From contig JBGSON010000049.1 in assembly GCA_041739085.1 (NCBI GenBank), forward strand, positions 1-14,322: a stretch of DNA of 14,322 nucleotides. The letters run 5' to 3'. The position numbers and the translations under genes are program-made. Of this stretch, positions 8,301 to 14,322 are shown piece by piece (position 1 is the first letter of the stretch; each line of letters starts with the position of its first letter). A model generated the notes under the pieces. That model did not search any database. It was not told the DNA's origin and was given only the letters and a program-made list of their open reading frames with translations. The stretch is from JBGSON01 sp041739085 (GTDB lineage: Bacteria; Patescibacteriota; Gracilibacteria; CAIRYL01).

Positions 8301-9192
8301 GGAGGGCCGTCGTACGGATCGCGAAATTGCCGGCGACGGTGACGAGCGCACTGATTTCCGCATTATGTCCCTGGACAAGAGGATCCTGGATGTTTGCTCT
8401 GATGACCGGCTGTCTCTGGCGGGCGATGACGATGAGATCGATTTTTCCGGTGGATCCGTCGCTCTCGCATATTCCTTTGTCCTTGCTCAAAACCGTCGTT
8501 CCGTCTGTATCATACACAGGGACTTCGCAGGCATATCCGAGAATATCATTCCCCAGGGGATCCGGATTAATGGGTACAACATCGGGATATAGAGGATCGG
8601 GAAGTCCAACGATGGAAACATGCACAGTCCCGGGAGATTCCGGGAAATATATAAATTCGCGGTATGTGCGGAACGGATTCTCCGGAAGCGTTGTCAGTTC
8701 CTGGAGAAATGCAACATGAGCATCGTTGTCTCCTCCGCAGACCGTAGAAGTGTCAGCAAGCGTTGAGTAGTATGAGGATCCCGACATGAGGATCCTTTCA
8801 TCCCGGATTCTGAGCGGTGGAATAATGAAATCACCGGAGGGTCTCTGTTTATAGACATTGATTTTTTCGACTACTTCCACCGTTGACGGCGGGTTCGTGC
8901 CAGCATCGACATTGAATGTGCAGACAAGCGGAGATTCCGGAGCCAGCTCAAGCGGACCCATAGCCGGATTGAGACTCAAAACACTTCCAAACGTTTGTCC
9001 GATTCCGACAGGACCGGAAACGCCGGTGACCGTTACTTTTATCGGATAGATGACGCTCGTCCATTCATCCCCGGACTGGCTGTTTTTCTTCACATGGATC
9101 TCGAGCGGATCGGCCGCATACGATGTATTTCCGCCCCAGAGGATGAGGAGGAAAAACGAAAACGCAAATAATATTTTGTATGGGGATTTCAT
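5308..9192 (-). CDS. VirB6/TrbL-like polytopic membrane protein with large exported domain and long charged tail
   Basis: Likely a channel or platform component of a type IV secretion-like system; the call rests on architecture, not a catalytic motif. The 1294-residue product (ATG 9190-9192) starts with a signal peptide (about 1-26, cleavage near SYA-A). An exported domain of ~290 residues follows, with four cysteines at 91, 152, 222 and 242. Hydrophobic segments lie near 326-345, 354-374, 499-520, 522-541, 553-577 and 620-641; a ~120-residue acidic hydrophilic stretch separates the second and third. Basic residues after the last segment (RYIRG, VKRRG) suggest that the ~630-residue Ser/Glu/Lys-rich tail is cytoplasmic. 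VirB6 family members are polytopic inner-membrane proteins with a large central exported loop. An in-frame ATG at 9270 would overlap the upstream gene and bury the signal peptide, so 9192 is preferred. The gene follows its upstream neighbour by 40 bp, consistent with one operon. The tail carries two sets of internal repeats. Confidence 0.6.
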   Translation of the reverse strand: MKSPYKILFAFSFFLLILWGGNTSYAADPLEIHVKKNSQSGDEWTSVIYPIKVTVTGVSGPVGIGQTFGSVLSLNPAMGPLELAPESPLVCTFNVDAGTNPPSTVEVVEKINVYKQRPSGDFIIPPLRIRDERILMSGSSYYSTLADTSTVCGGDNDAHVAFLQELTTLPENPFRTYREFIYFPESPGTVHVSIVGLPDPLYPDVVPINPDPLGNDILGYACEVPVYDTDGTTVLSKDKGICESDGSTGKIDLIVIARQRQPVIRANIQDPLVQGHNAEISALVTVAGNFAIRTTALLDWALAIDDTGFRNENITMIYNKSLNIANGFFILALLAIAFLWNFSIIISRDRLKRMVILFVIGAVSVNFSLPLTRLLVDGTNILQRTLLVKSASGEFSNNAIEFYDGRLADLDPTDADDQAKIEKIEAQMAAMRADLRTSRISASDILSAYDIDYGGFVGLQRTLYLSKNYPQNLGETVDTEQLTEKDDLYVDRFKEPTFFNVLLVVIGSIGQLLIALIFVFRYVILWFLLIFSPFLLVLSLFHTTRFLFRYWVWLFGRWLLIGPILAMTLYIIVNIWTLTGVPLESSYNAPSTLIYPNTTNLYVAAPGVTSGYLNTPREIMKYISALMMLYMGVILPFWLTRYIRGDYPILSPKMPVKRRGFFTPKGPSEALGEQEPVHVDATVYPEVKQMTQMPVEILPQENTATEKEYASEATSEAVATHDKSTSSVSSKDKVSTKELLNTLSILTASQQTSSNTSISTSRLESQKEAITKELHERSKKGDAIAQKALEKAESHTTRDAHSLIQESKSRAASRDDKVTTSAFQTQKGKLHEPAETKESIHERIKESTAKHEKISEISSAHEAHKEIDVQSLIKDSEDKKKITDDISKKKFETEKERLTQKSEIAEDVGQKIREETLRKMNSDVTKSVPESGEDAGAPKKEALKTMEAGKGEGADDDDSLYVERKAKTTKKHSYEDDVDLDFDDVTDERRMNNPLADDNVEDKTDKEDRESHIREIDREDDASFGSSSTPLQGADRYSSAGSSETGQSGKEKIEVEEAVESVIGMDEEERERRDNKIRGAGAAEDTGSFDSSIRSEKTSEEARRSENALQREKTRSEQSDELESRNTEVYEAGESVGSPMAESSEEDSQFHSERKLMMSTDETTDESFNTAATGKTEIRATEESVGSTVTESSEEDSQFLSESKKMMTTDETTDEEFDSLGEVSILDALDSLDEKKKGSSTPGDDDEEESELEKLLKGGIEDEDVDTDKKKKDKKKKKSSLEASDEDEEKDEEK
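5542..5814 (-). repeat. tandem 49-residue repeat in the tail of the VirB6-like protein
   Basis: Two copies (5689-5814 and 5542-5667) lie at a 147-bp period. The 42 aligned residues share 29 identities, including the ESVGS start, the SSEEDSQF core, and the DETTDE end. The DNA is also visibly repeated (for example CTTCCAACGGATTCT in both), so the duplication is recent relative to the rest of the tail. The unit is acidic and Ser/Thr-rich. Confidence 0.85.
6451..6798 (-). repeat. degenerate ~69-residue helical repeats in the tail of the VirB6-like protein
   Basis: Two segments (6655-6798 and 6451-6591) share a pattern: D-x-x-SLI followed by an acidic/Ser pair, then DD, then F-x-T-x-K, then a final E-x-I-x-x-(R/K)-I-(R/K)-E. 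A weaker third copy of the middle part (LESQK...) lies just before, around 6894. The high Glu/Lys/Gln content suggests extended helices or coiled coil. Alignment was done by eye. Confidence 0.5.
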
Positions 9193-9232
9193 GAAAATCA
9201 CGGTCTCAATTTGATATTTGGGGATGGGCGCT

Positions 9233-9997
9233 TCACTCTCTCGGTTTTTTGAGATAGAAGAAGAATCCAAGGATGAGGATTCCGAGGAGCACTCCGATGA
9301 CGACGATCATCGCCGTATTTCCTGAGGAAGCGGTGTCCGAGGCAGTCTTCTCCTCTCCTTTCGGAGACTTGTTCCCATTGTTTACCGTTGTTTCGGGATC
9401 GACTTTCTCTCCGGAAACATAGGCAGGAGAAATCGTCCCTTCTGCGAACGGGACTTCCGTCACGCCGCCGTCTTTTTCGATCTTGAGCGTGCTTCCCGCG
9501 GGAGCGTTCACAATCACATATTTTCCGTTATCGTCCGCATAAAAGCGGTTGAGAGGATTGCCGTCCGCATCGTAGAGAGTGATCTCCGCATTCGGATCGG
9601 TCTGCCCTTCCGCCTGAAGCCCGGGGAGGACTCTCACTTCCAGAATATCCGGAGTGCCGTCTTCTTTGAGGATCTCTCGTCCGAACTGGTCAAATGCCTT
9701 GAGATAAAACTGATGTTCGTAGGCCGGGTCCACGGAGCCCTGGGCGATGGTGAGGGTAAATTGTCCGCGAGCGTTCGTCGTCCCATTCCAGAGGACATCT
9801 CCGTTCTCGTCCTCGACTCTGACTTCGGAATAGGGCCGGTGAGTCCCGAGACCGACGAGCGCAGAGTTTTGCCAGCTCACGAGGAACTGTCTCTGATTTT
9901 TCTGCAGATCAGGGGATTGGGCTCGCGTGGAGTCAGCCGATCCGAAGAGGATGGCGAAAGCGAAAGAAAGGAGAAAAAATGATCGTAGGGATTTCAT
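9233..9997 (-). CDS. secreted protein with Ig-like/carboxypeptidase-regulatory-like modules and C-terminal membrane anchor
   Basis: This 254-residue protein has a signal peptide (1-26, cleavage near TRA-Q) and one transmembrane helix at the C-terminus (229-249), followed by the short basic tail KKPRE. It should therefore be displayed outside the cell with only a few residues inside. Two beta-rich modules are visible. The first is about residues 36-124 (SEVRVEDENGDVLWNG, then ARGQFTLTI). The second is about 127-175 (PNAEITLYDADGNPLNRF, then DNGKYVI and APAGSTLKI). The pattern of a decorated strand followed by D/N-x-G-x-F/Y and PAG resembles carboxypeptidase regulatory-like or bacterial Ig-like folds used as surface stalks. 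A Ser/Thr/Asn-rich linker (205-228) joins them to the anchor. It lies 30 bp after the Hint protein gene and 40 bp before the VirB6-like gene. No enzyme motif is seen. The start at 9995-9997 has no Shine-Dalgarno. Confidence 0.75.
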   Translation of the reverse strand: MKSLRSFFLLSFAFAILFGSADSTRAQSPDLQKNQRQFLVSWQNSALVGLGTHRPYSEVRVEDENGDVLWNGTTNARGQFTLTIAQGSVDPAYEHQFYLKAFDQFGREILKEDGTPDILEVRVLPGLQAEGQTDPNAEITLYDADGNPLNRFYADDNGKYVIVNAPAGSTLKIEKDGGVTEVPFAEGTISPAYVSGEKVDPETTVNNGNKSPKGEEKTASDTASSGNTAMIVVIGVLLGILILGFFFYLKKPRE

Positions 9998-10027
9998 GGG
10001 AAAAGTATGAAATGATAGGCGAAGAGA

Positions 10028-13000
10028 TTACGGGTGAACAGAGTGTGAAACGGATGGTACTCCGGTTTCGCTTGTGGAAACGATATACGTCCGGGAAGTA
10101 TCTGCAAAGAACGAGAACCGGCCGCGGAGTGTCTCGTCGGACGCGGTGTCCGGGATCGAAAAGGTCGAATCCACGACTTCTCCGGTATCAGAACTGATGA
10201 GATAGAGCTTGACTCCCGGTTCCGCTTGTCCATAGATAGTGGGATCGACGGGGACATCAAAGTGGAGGATCTCATCAGCGATCTGGAAATACTCCGGCGG
10301 GTTTTTGCAGTAGATCATCGTGTAGACGGAATCTCCGGAAGCCATGGCGGCATCGCAGCCGGGTCCTTCGGGGAATTCCGCGGGGAAGACATAGTTCCCC
10401 GACATCCCGTCATGGATGGAGAGGACATCGAGCTTGTATTGTCCGGGTGCGGCAAAGAAGCTGAAATACCCGTCGGTGAATGTTTTCTGGACAAGCTCAT
10501 AATCATTCACCATGCCGTTTGTCGCGATGGATTTTCCGGAACAGGAGATGACGACATTCTCGACCGGCATTTTCGTGTAGGAGTCGTAGACCGTTCCATA
10601 CGGTTCGGTTTCGATGTTGAGGAGCGGGGGAGTGAGCGAGATCGCTTCTGTCATGAAGTAGGACGCTTCCTGCTGTGAGGCCATGATGAATGCATCATCC
10701 TCACTTGTTCCCTCAAAGACGGTATCATCGGCAGTGAATATCGCGATGATCTGATGGAGCGCGGAAACGGGGTTCAGGGTGAGGAATGGGATCCCGAGGA
10801 TCTCGAATTCGCCGTTCCCGTCCGACTCCGTGAGCATATGCCTCATCTCCACTTCTATCCTCGCGTTCGTGTACGGCGGATAATCGACCGTCGCTCCGGT
10901 GATCTTGATCTCCAGACCTCCGTTTGGATTTGTTCCGGTGAAGAGATATCCTTCATCATTCGTGGAAGAAGAGGTGTCGACGGGAACTACTGTCTGAGTC
11001 GGATCAAGCGTATCGACGCGCTGAAGCTCAAAAATCGTGAAATAATACGTGGCGGATTCGTCGAATGGATTTCCTTCGTCATCAAGGATGAGAGAGAAGG
11101 GGATTTCAACGGTCACCTTTCTCGGGGGAGTGCCTCCTTCATCCGGAAGAGAATCCTCCATCCGGACCATCTCCATGGCGAGAGGATCGATCTTGTGGCT
11201 GATCTCTTCATCGCGGGCGACCCCGAGATGCGCGAGATAGGGATGATCAGGATCCTCGACCTTGTTGTACCAGATCTCGTAGCGCTCAAAATCATCAACG
11301 AGGAAATATTCATTGTGGAGCGCGTATTTTTCCTCCGGTCTCTCTTCACAGATCGGGATGCAGGGAGTGGAAGCGCAACGTTGCTGTGGTGTGAGTGGCG
11401 GAGCTGCAGGTCGATTATGAACAAGAAATCCGTTCGCAATAAAATTGTTGTTTTTTGTGATCCCGACGAGGTTATACACGGGGAATCTCCCGTAATCCGG
11501 CGTCATCGATTCCACTTCGACCCATCCTTTCTCCATATGGAAAATGGAATCTCCGATCTCAAGAGTCCCGATGCCAAGGAAATACGGCATCTCCTCGACT
11601 GTTTTTTCCGGGTTGATTACAGCCCAGGTGATTTGTCCGTCCATTTTCCGGGTATAGAAAGGATGATCGTCTGTAGTCCGGATTTCATCATCGTTAATAG
11701 TATAAAGCAGAGCAACTGTTCTCCTATAGAGATCCGTCACAAATCCCTGTTCTTTCTCTCCGGTTTCAATGTTCTGGGTAAGGACATCATCCCCAATGTT
11801 GACCTCATCAATATTCATGAAAGAACCATCGAATGAAGAGATTGATGTTTCTCCAGGAAAACAAGGACCACCGCCATCGCCATCATCATCGCCATCGCCT
11901 CCTGATGATGTGGAGGAGGACGAGGAGGAGGACGAGGAGGATCCGGATGATCCATACGCGATCCGTCTCCCGGTAATGCCCTTCGGATCCCAGTCCTGGA
12001 CCGTCATGAGCGAAGCGATCCTCAAGGAATAGAGTTCAGGGGAGAGCATCGCTTCTCCCACTGGTTCATCACTAATAGTGGTCTGGGAAATTACAAAATT
12101 CACATACATCCAGTAGATATATTCATATATCCCCTTATAAAAGGGCATATTGAATTTCGGCGGATACGGTTCTCGGATCTCGACCGGTTCTTCGCTCCCT
12201 TCATAATACCCCTGCCATGTGTAATCATAATCGAAATCATATTTGCATTCATCGGTGACCACATGCTCAGTCTCATCGCAACAAAGCTCATACGTCGCGT
12301 TGGGATCAGCTGGCGCAGTGGCGCCGCAATCCACGACCACATTCGCTTCATTCGTCCGCACGTCAGTAGACCATACGAGATCTGTATAGGTGCATGTACT
12401 CGGGATCGTATAATACGAAACGCGGTCATTCCCGGGAGGAGGGGGATTGAACTCAACAACGAGATTTGGATCGTCATCGAGCTCACTTCCATCCACATCT
12501 AAAAAAGGACCGGTCTTCTCGGGATTGGGACGTGACGGAGTGCCGATCGCCTTTGCAATATCGTAATCATCATACAAAAACTGCCATACCTGATTCCTCT
12601 CGACGACCGCAGTGTAATCGATCTTATCATCAAGACGATGGATATCTTCAGGCGACATGCTCTTCATGTCCGGATCCACGCCGAACATGTCCTGTTCTTC
12701 GTAGTGAAAGAGCGGGCGCGGGGTCCAGGAAAAGCGGATGACTTCAGCGCCTTCATCGACTTCCGCTTCAAAATCAGAAATGTCTTCCGGAACAACGGTC
12801 GAGATATAGACCTGGACTGATTTGTCCGGCTCCGCGACACCTTTGATATCGAAAACGAATGTTATCGGCTCTCCATTTTCTATGAGTTCGGCGATGGCAG
12901 CGGCTTCTTCCTCCGTGGAAAATGTGAGGGTCTCCCCGCTTTCCGGTTCATAGATCGTGGCGAAAAGGATTTTTTCGAGATAGCCCGTCCCCGCCGCGAC

Positions 13001-13066
13001 AGCAAGGGGAGCCATGATCGAATTCATGAGAGCAAGAGCGGCCATTAAAGCGGTGAATCTTTTCAT
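10028..13066 (-). CDS. large secreted protein with internal Hint (Hedgehog/intein) autoprocessing domain
   Basis: This 1012-residue exported protein has no transmembrane anchor at its C-terminus. It has a signal peptide (1-25, cleavage near AVA-AG); an N-terminal region without recognised family (26-372) containing a cysteine cluster at 225, 247, 262, 263 and 274; a Ser-rich then Asp/Gly-rich linker (373-400); a Hint domain (402-551); a short Pro/Cys segment (Cys 564, 569, 573); and a C-terminal region. The latter contains two carboxypeptidase-regulatory-like modules, at about 822-885 (YGTVYDSYTKMPV, then TDGYFSF and PGQYKLDV) and 942-1000. The Hint domain predicts self-cleavage or splicing of the polypeptide. 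Residues 672-1000 are paralogous to the next gene, which ends 5 bp upstream of this ATG, suggesting translational coupling. The only plausible start is the ATG at 13064-13066, directly ahead of the signal peptide. Function is unknown; a surface or extracellular structural role is inferred. Confidence 0.8.
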   Translation of the reverse strand: MKRFTALMAALALMNSIMAPLAVAAGTGYLEKILFATIYEPESGETLTFSTEEEAAAIAELIENGEPITFVFDIKGVAEPDKSVQVYISTVVPEDISDFEAEVDEGAEVIRFSWTPRPLFHYEEQDMFGVDPDMKSMSPEDIHRLDDKIDYTAVVERNQVWQFLYDDYDIAKAIGTPSRPNPEKTGPFLDVDGSELDDDPNLVVEFNPPPPGNDRVSYYTIPSTCTYTDLVWSTDVRTNEANVVVDCGATAPADPNATYELCCDETEHVVTDECKYDFDYDYTWQGYYEGSEEPVEIREPYPPKFNMPFYKGIYEYIYWMYVNFVISQTTISDEPVGEAMLSPELYSLRIASLMTVQDWDPKGITGRRIAYGSSGSSSSSSSSSSTSSGGDGDDDGDGGGPCFPGETSISSFDGSFMNIDEVNIGDDVLTQNIETGEKEQGFVTDLYRRTVALLYTINDDEIRTTDDHPFYTRKMDGQITWAVINPEKTVEEMPYFLGIGTLEIGDSIFHMEKGWVEVESMTPDYGRFPVYNLVGITKNNNFIANGFLVHNRPAAPPLTPQQRCASTPCIPICEERPEEKYALHNEYFLVDDFERYEIWYNKVEDPDHPYLAHLGVARDEEISHKIDPLAMEMVRMEDSLPDEGGTPPRKVTVEIPFSLILDDEGNPFDESATYYFTIFELQRVDTLDPTQTVVPVDTSSSTNDEGYLFTGTNPNGGLEIKITGATVDYPPYTNARIEVEMRHMLTESDGNGEFEILGIPFLTLNPVSALHQIIAIFTADDTVFEGTSEDDAFIMASQQEASYFMTEAISLTPPLLNIETEPYGTVYDSYTKMPVENVVISCSGKSIATNGMVNDYELVQKTFTDGYFSFFAAPGQYKLDVLSIHDGMSGNYVFPAEFPEGPGCDAAMASGDSVYTMIYCKNPPEYFQIADEILHFDVPVDPTIYGQAEPGVKLYLISSDTGEVVDSTFSIPDTASDETLRGRFSFFADTSRTYIVSTSETGVPSVSHSVHP
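11414..11863 (-). other. Hint (bacterial intein-like) domain within the secreted protein
   Basis: This 150-residue domain spans Cys402 to Asn551 of the host protein. Block A is CFPGETSI with the nucleophilic Cys. The IDEVNIGDDVL segment follows as expected. Block B is TTDDHPFYT with His468. The C-terminal blocks are VYNLVGI...NFIANGFLVHN, ending His550-Asn551. The next residue is Arg552 rather than Cys, Ser or Thr. This combination is what is described for A-type bacterial intein-like domains. N-terminal thioester formation and Asn cyclisation both look possible, but canonical splicing through a +1 nucleophile does not. No homing-endonuclease insertion is present, since the length is minimal. 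Confidence 0.9.
11867..11950 (-). repeat. low-complexity Ser then Asp/Gly linker preceding the Hint domain
   Basis: The coding strand carries TCC/TCG/TCA and GGC/GAT triplet runs. They encode a run of about 16 mainly Ser residues and then a 12-residue Gly/Asp stretch. The latter includes DGDDDGD (391-397), which matches the first half of an EF-hand-type DxDxDG calcium loop. It ends two residues before the catalytic Cys402. The triplet pattern makes length variation between strains likely. Confidence 0.75.
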
Positions 13067-13071
13067 GTGTA

Positions 13072-14322
13072 TCAGAGTGAAATGAGTATGGAAACCGGAT
13101 TTCCGGTGGAAGGATCGAAGCCGACGACAGCGTCGGAAGTACCCTTAAGCTCGCCGTTGAGATCAAACACTTGGACGGTATAGGAGCCGGGAGAAACAAA
13201 GAAGCTGAATTTTCCGTTCGGGAGCCCCCAATCCTCATCCACTTTCGCGTTTCCCTCATAGAGTTCGACACGGAACGCTTCTCCGGTCGGAACTGCAAGC
13301 TCGCCTCTTATCGTGGGGAGAATGGGGATATCGCGGTGCTGGACATTCTCTCCGACTTCGATGATGAGATCATCCTGAGAAGAGGAGGGATTTGAACCTT
13401 CTGAAAGACAGTAGACTTCCGTGTACATACCATCAGATCCGCATTTTTGATTCGCGGGAGCATTGTACGGGAAGACAGGAGGCGTGAGCGGGGGATTCAC
13501 GCCGACCGGGAAGACAAAGGCATCTGTATTCCCTTCGACATCGAGGACGCTGAGGACATACTTCCCTCCTTCAAGAAGGAAAGAGAAGAGTCCGTCGCTA
13601 TTGGTCTTCTGGATATTGTGGTAGGGCTGATTGAGGCGGTTGAGATTCCCTCTCGCTTCGACGGTGACGTAAGGTACGATCTCCTTCGTCCAGTAATCAT
13701 AGACGACTCCGTACGGATCGATCGCCTGGAAAAACGCGACAGACGCGGCGACCTGCACATTGACATTGAAATGGATCTCATGCGCAGTCTGCGACTCCAT
13801 GAAGAATCCTCCATCCTCATCGGAAGACTGCGGAGTGTCGGTCGAGAGATATGTCCCGAAAATAAAATGGTTCGCGGCAAAACGGTTGAGCTGGCTCTTC
13901 GGGATATTGATCGGTTCATCTCCGTTTACGCCCGATTTGAGATCGCCGCTCACATCAGAAACAAGTGCGTCTCTCGTGTACATCCCTTCTTCTTCAATGA
14001 TCTCCCATTCGATTTTCTGCGGGGAGTCTTGATTCTGAGCAATATACCCTGTCGCACCACCGGAATCCGCCTTGATCTCATTCTCCGTGGAGATGAGGTT
14101 TCCGATCACGGCATGACAGGGACCGCCGGCTATTCCTTCCCACGCTTTTCCGTTGAAACAATGTTCGGGTTCCACAGATTTGTCTGAGACGATGCTCATG
14201 ATCTCTTCGGGGAGATGGACGTTCCCGCTCTCCCGGACCTCGAATATCGCAAAATAATAGGTCTCATCAGGATCACTGAGATAGGGGTGCTCGCTGAAAT
14301 CAATGACCACTTCTGCCGTATC
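13072..14322 (-). CDS. secreted/surface protein paralogous to the Hint protein's C-terminal half (partial, N-terminus off window)
   Basis: The frame is open from the right edge to a TGA at 13072-13074, giving 416 residues of the C-terminal part. The GTG at 14308-14310 lies inside continuous coding sequence and is not taken as the start. Counting from the window edge, ETYYFAIFE (20-28) matches ATYYFTIFE of the Hint protein. A carboxypeptidase-regulatory-like module (204-262; YGVVYDYWTKE, then SDGLFSF and GGKYVLSV) matches the corresponding module there. A cysteine pair (294 and 305; CGSDGMYTEVYC) matches CDAAMASGDSVYTMIYC. A second module (336-385; PTIRGE, then GKFSFFVSPGSYTVQV) matches its last one. 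No transmembrane anchor is present at the C-terminus. The stop lies 5 bp before the Hint protein ATG. Whether this paralogue also has a signal peptide or a Hint domain cannot be seen. Function is unknown. Confidence 0.8.
   Translation of the reverse strand, partial: DTAEVVIDFSEHPYLSDPDETYYFAIFEVRESGNVHLPEEIMSIVSDKSVEPEHCFNGKAWEGIAGGPCHAVIGNLISTENEIKADSGGATGYIAQNQDSPQKIEWEIIEEEGMYTRDALVSDVSGDLKSGVNGDEPINIPKSQLNRFAANHFIFGTYLSTDTPQSSDEDGGFFMESQTAHEIHFNVNVQVAASVAFFQAIDPYGVVYDYWTKEIVPYVTVEARGNLNRLNQPYHNIQKTNSDGLFSFLLEGGKYVLSVLDVEGNTDAFVFPVGVNPPLTPPVFPYNAPANQKCGSDGMYTEVYCLSEGSNPSSSQDDLIIEVGENVQHRDIPILPTIRGELAVPTGEAFRVELYEGNAKVDEDWGLPNGKFSFFVSPGSYTVQVFDLNGELKGTSDAVVGFDPSTGNPVSILISL

Noticed and set aside
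9193..9270. Upstream in-frame ATG of the VirB6-like gene at 9270
   Set aside because: It would add 26 polar residues before an obvious signal peptide and overlap the preceding gene by 38 bp; the ATG at 9192 is the better start.
10754..11836. 360-residue plus-strand open frame opposite the Hint protein gene
   Set aside because: It is the complement of a well-supported coding region. Its translation is Arg/Ile/Asp-rich with no domain, signal peptide or promoter, as expected for an antisense shadow.
11414..11863. Classical splicing intein or homing element in a housekeeping gene
   Set aside because: The residue after the terminal Asn is Arg rather than Cys, Ser or Thr. There is no endonuclease insertion, and the host is a secreted protein of unknown family.
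13447..14187. 246-residue plus-strand open frame opposite the partial surface protein
   Set aside because: It lies wholly inside the opposite-strand gene, whose match to its paralogue proves that the minus frame is the coding one.
5308..14322. TGA recoding to glycine, as in Gracilibacteria and SR1
   Set aside because: TGA ends three genes at sensible C-termini, just before the next start codon or intergenic gap, and no gene has an internal TGA. The standard code fits.
1..14322. CRISPR arrays, tRNA or rRNA genes, insertion sequences
   Set aside because: No regularly spaced direct repeats, cloverleaf-compatible stretches, rRNA-like sequence, or transposase frames with terminal inverted repeats were seen.

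Overview
The window looks like a bacterial chromosome segment, read almost entirely on the minus strand. TGA and TAA both act as ordinary stops, so the standard bacterial code fits. None of the six visible start codons has a recognisable Shine-Dalgarno sequence. The mix of gatB, a Clp ATPase with long tails, a VirB6/TrbL-like membrane protein with a very long charged tail, and large secreted proteins of unknown family is reminiscent of Candidate Phyla Radiation (Patescibacteria) genomes. That placement is an inference; no rRNA or marker phylogeny is available here.

Layout from left to right. At 1-1088 (minus) is the N-terminal three quarters of gatB, cut by the left edge. A 188-bp divergent intergenic region (1089-1276) holds candidate promoters for both flanking genes and a perfect 14-bp inverted repeat. 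At 1277-1672 (plus) is a small four-helix membrane protein of the phage-holin-4/YvlD family. It is separated from the convergent Clp gene by a clear bidirectional hairpin terminator. At 1724-5206 (minus) is a ClpC-like double AAA+ unfoldase of 1160 residues. Its N-terminal low-complexity tail and ~280-residue acidic C-terminal tail are unusual, and the C-terminal tail contains a tandemly duplicated ~68-residue domain I do not recognise. It has its own promoter at about 5270-5298.

From 5308 to the right edge lies a compact minus-strand gene cluster, probably one operon, read from right to left. It contains two paralogous large secreted proteins (13072-14322, partial, and 10028-13066), a C-terminally membrane-anchored secreted protein (9233-9997), and a polytopic VirB6/TrbL-like protein (5308-9192). 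All three complete proteins carry N-terminal signal peptides, and spacings are 5, 30 and 40 bp. The 1012-residue secreted protein contains a complete Hint (Hedgehog/intein) autoprocessing domain. This domain sits directly behind a poly-serine and Asp/Gly linker and ends in His-Asn followed by Arg.

Taken together, 5308-14322 looks like an envelope-spanning or surface structure: a membrane channel or platform component plus exported subunits, one of which is predicted to cleave or splice itself. I regard this as the most interesting part of the window. The proposed joint function is an inference from gene order and domain content.
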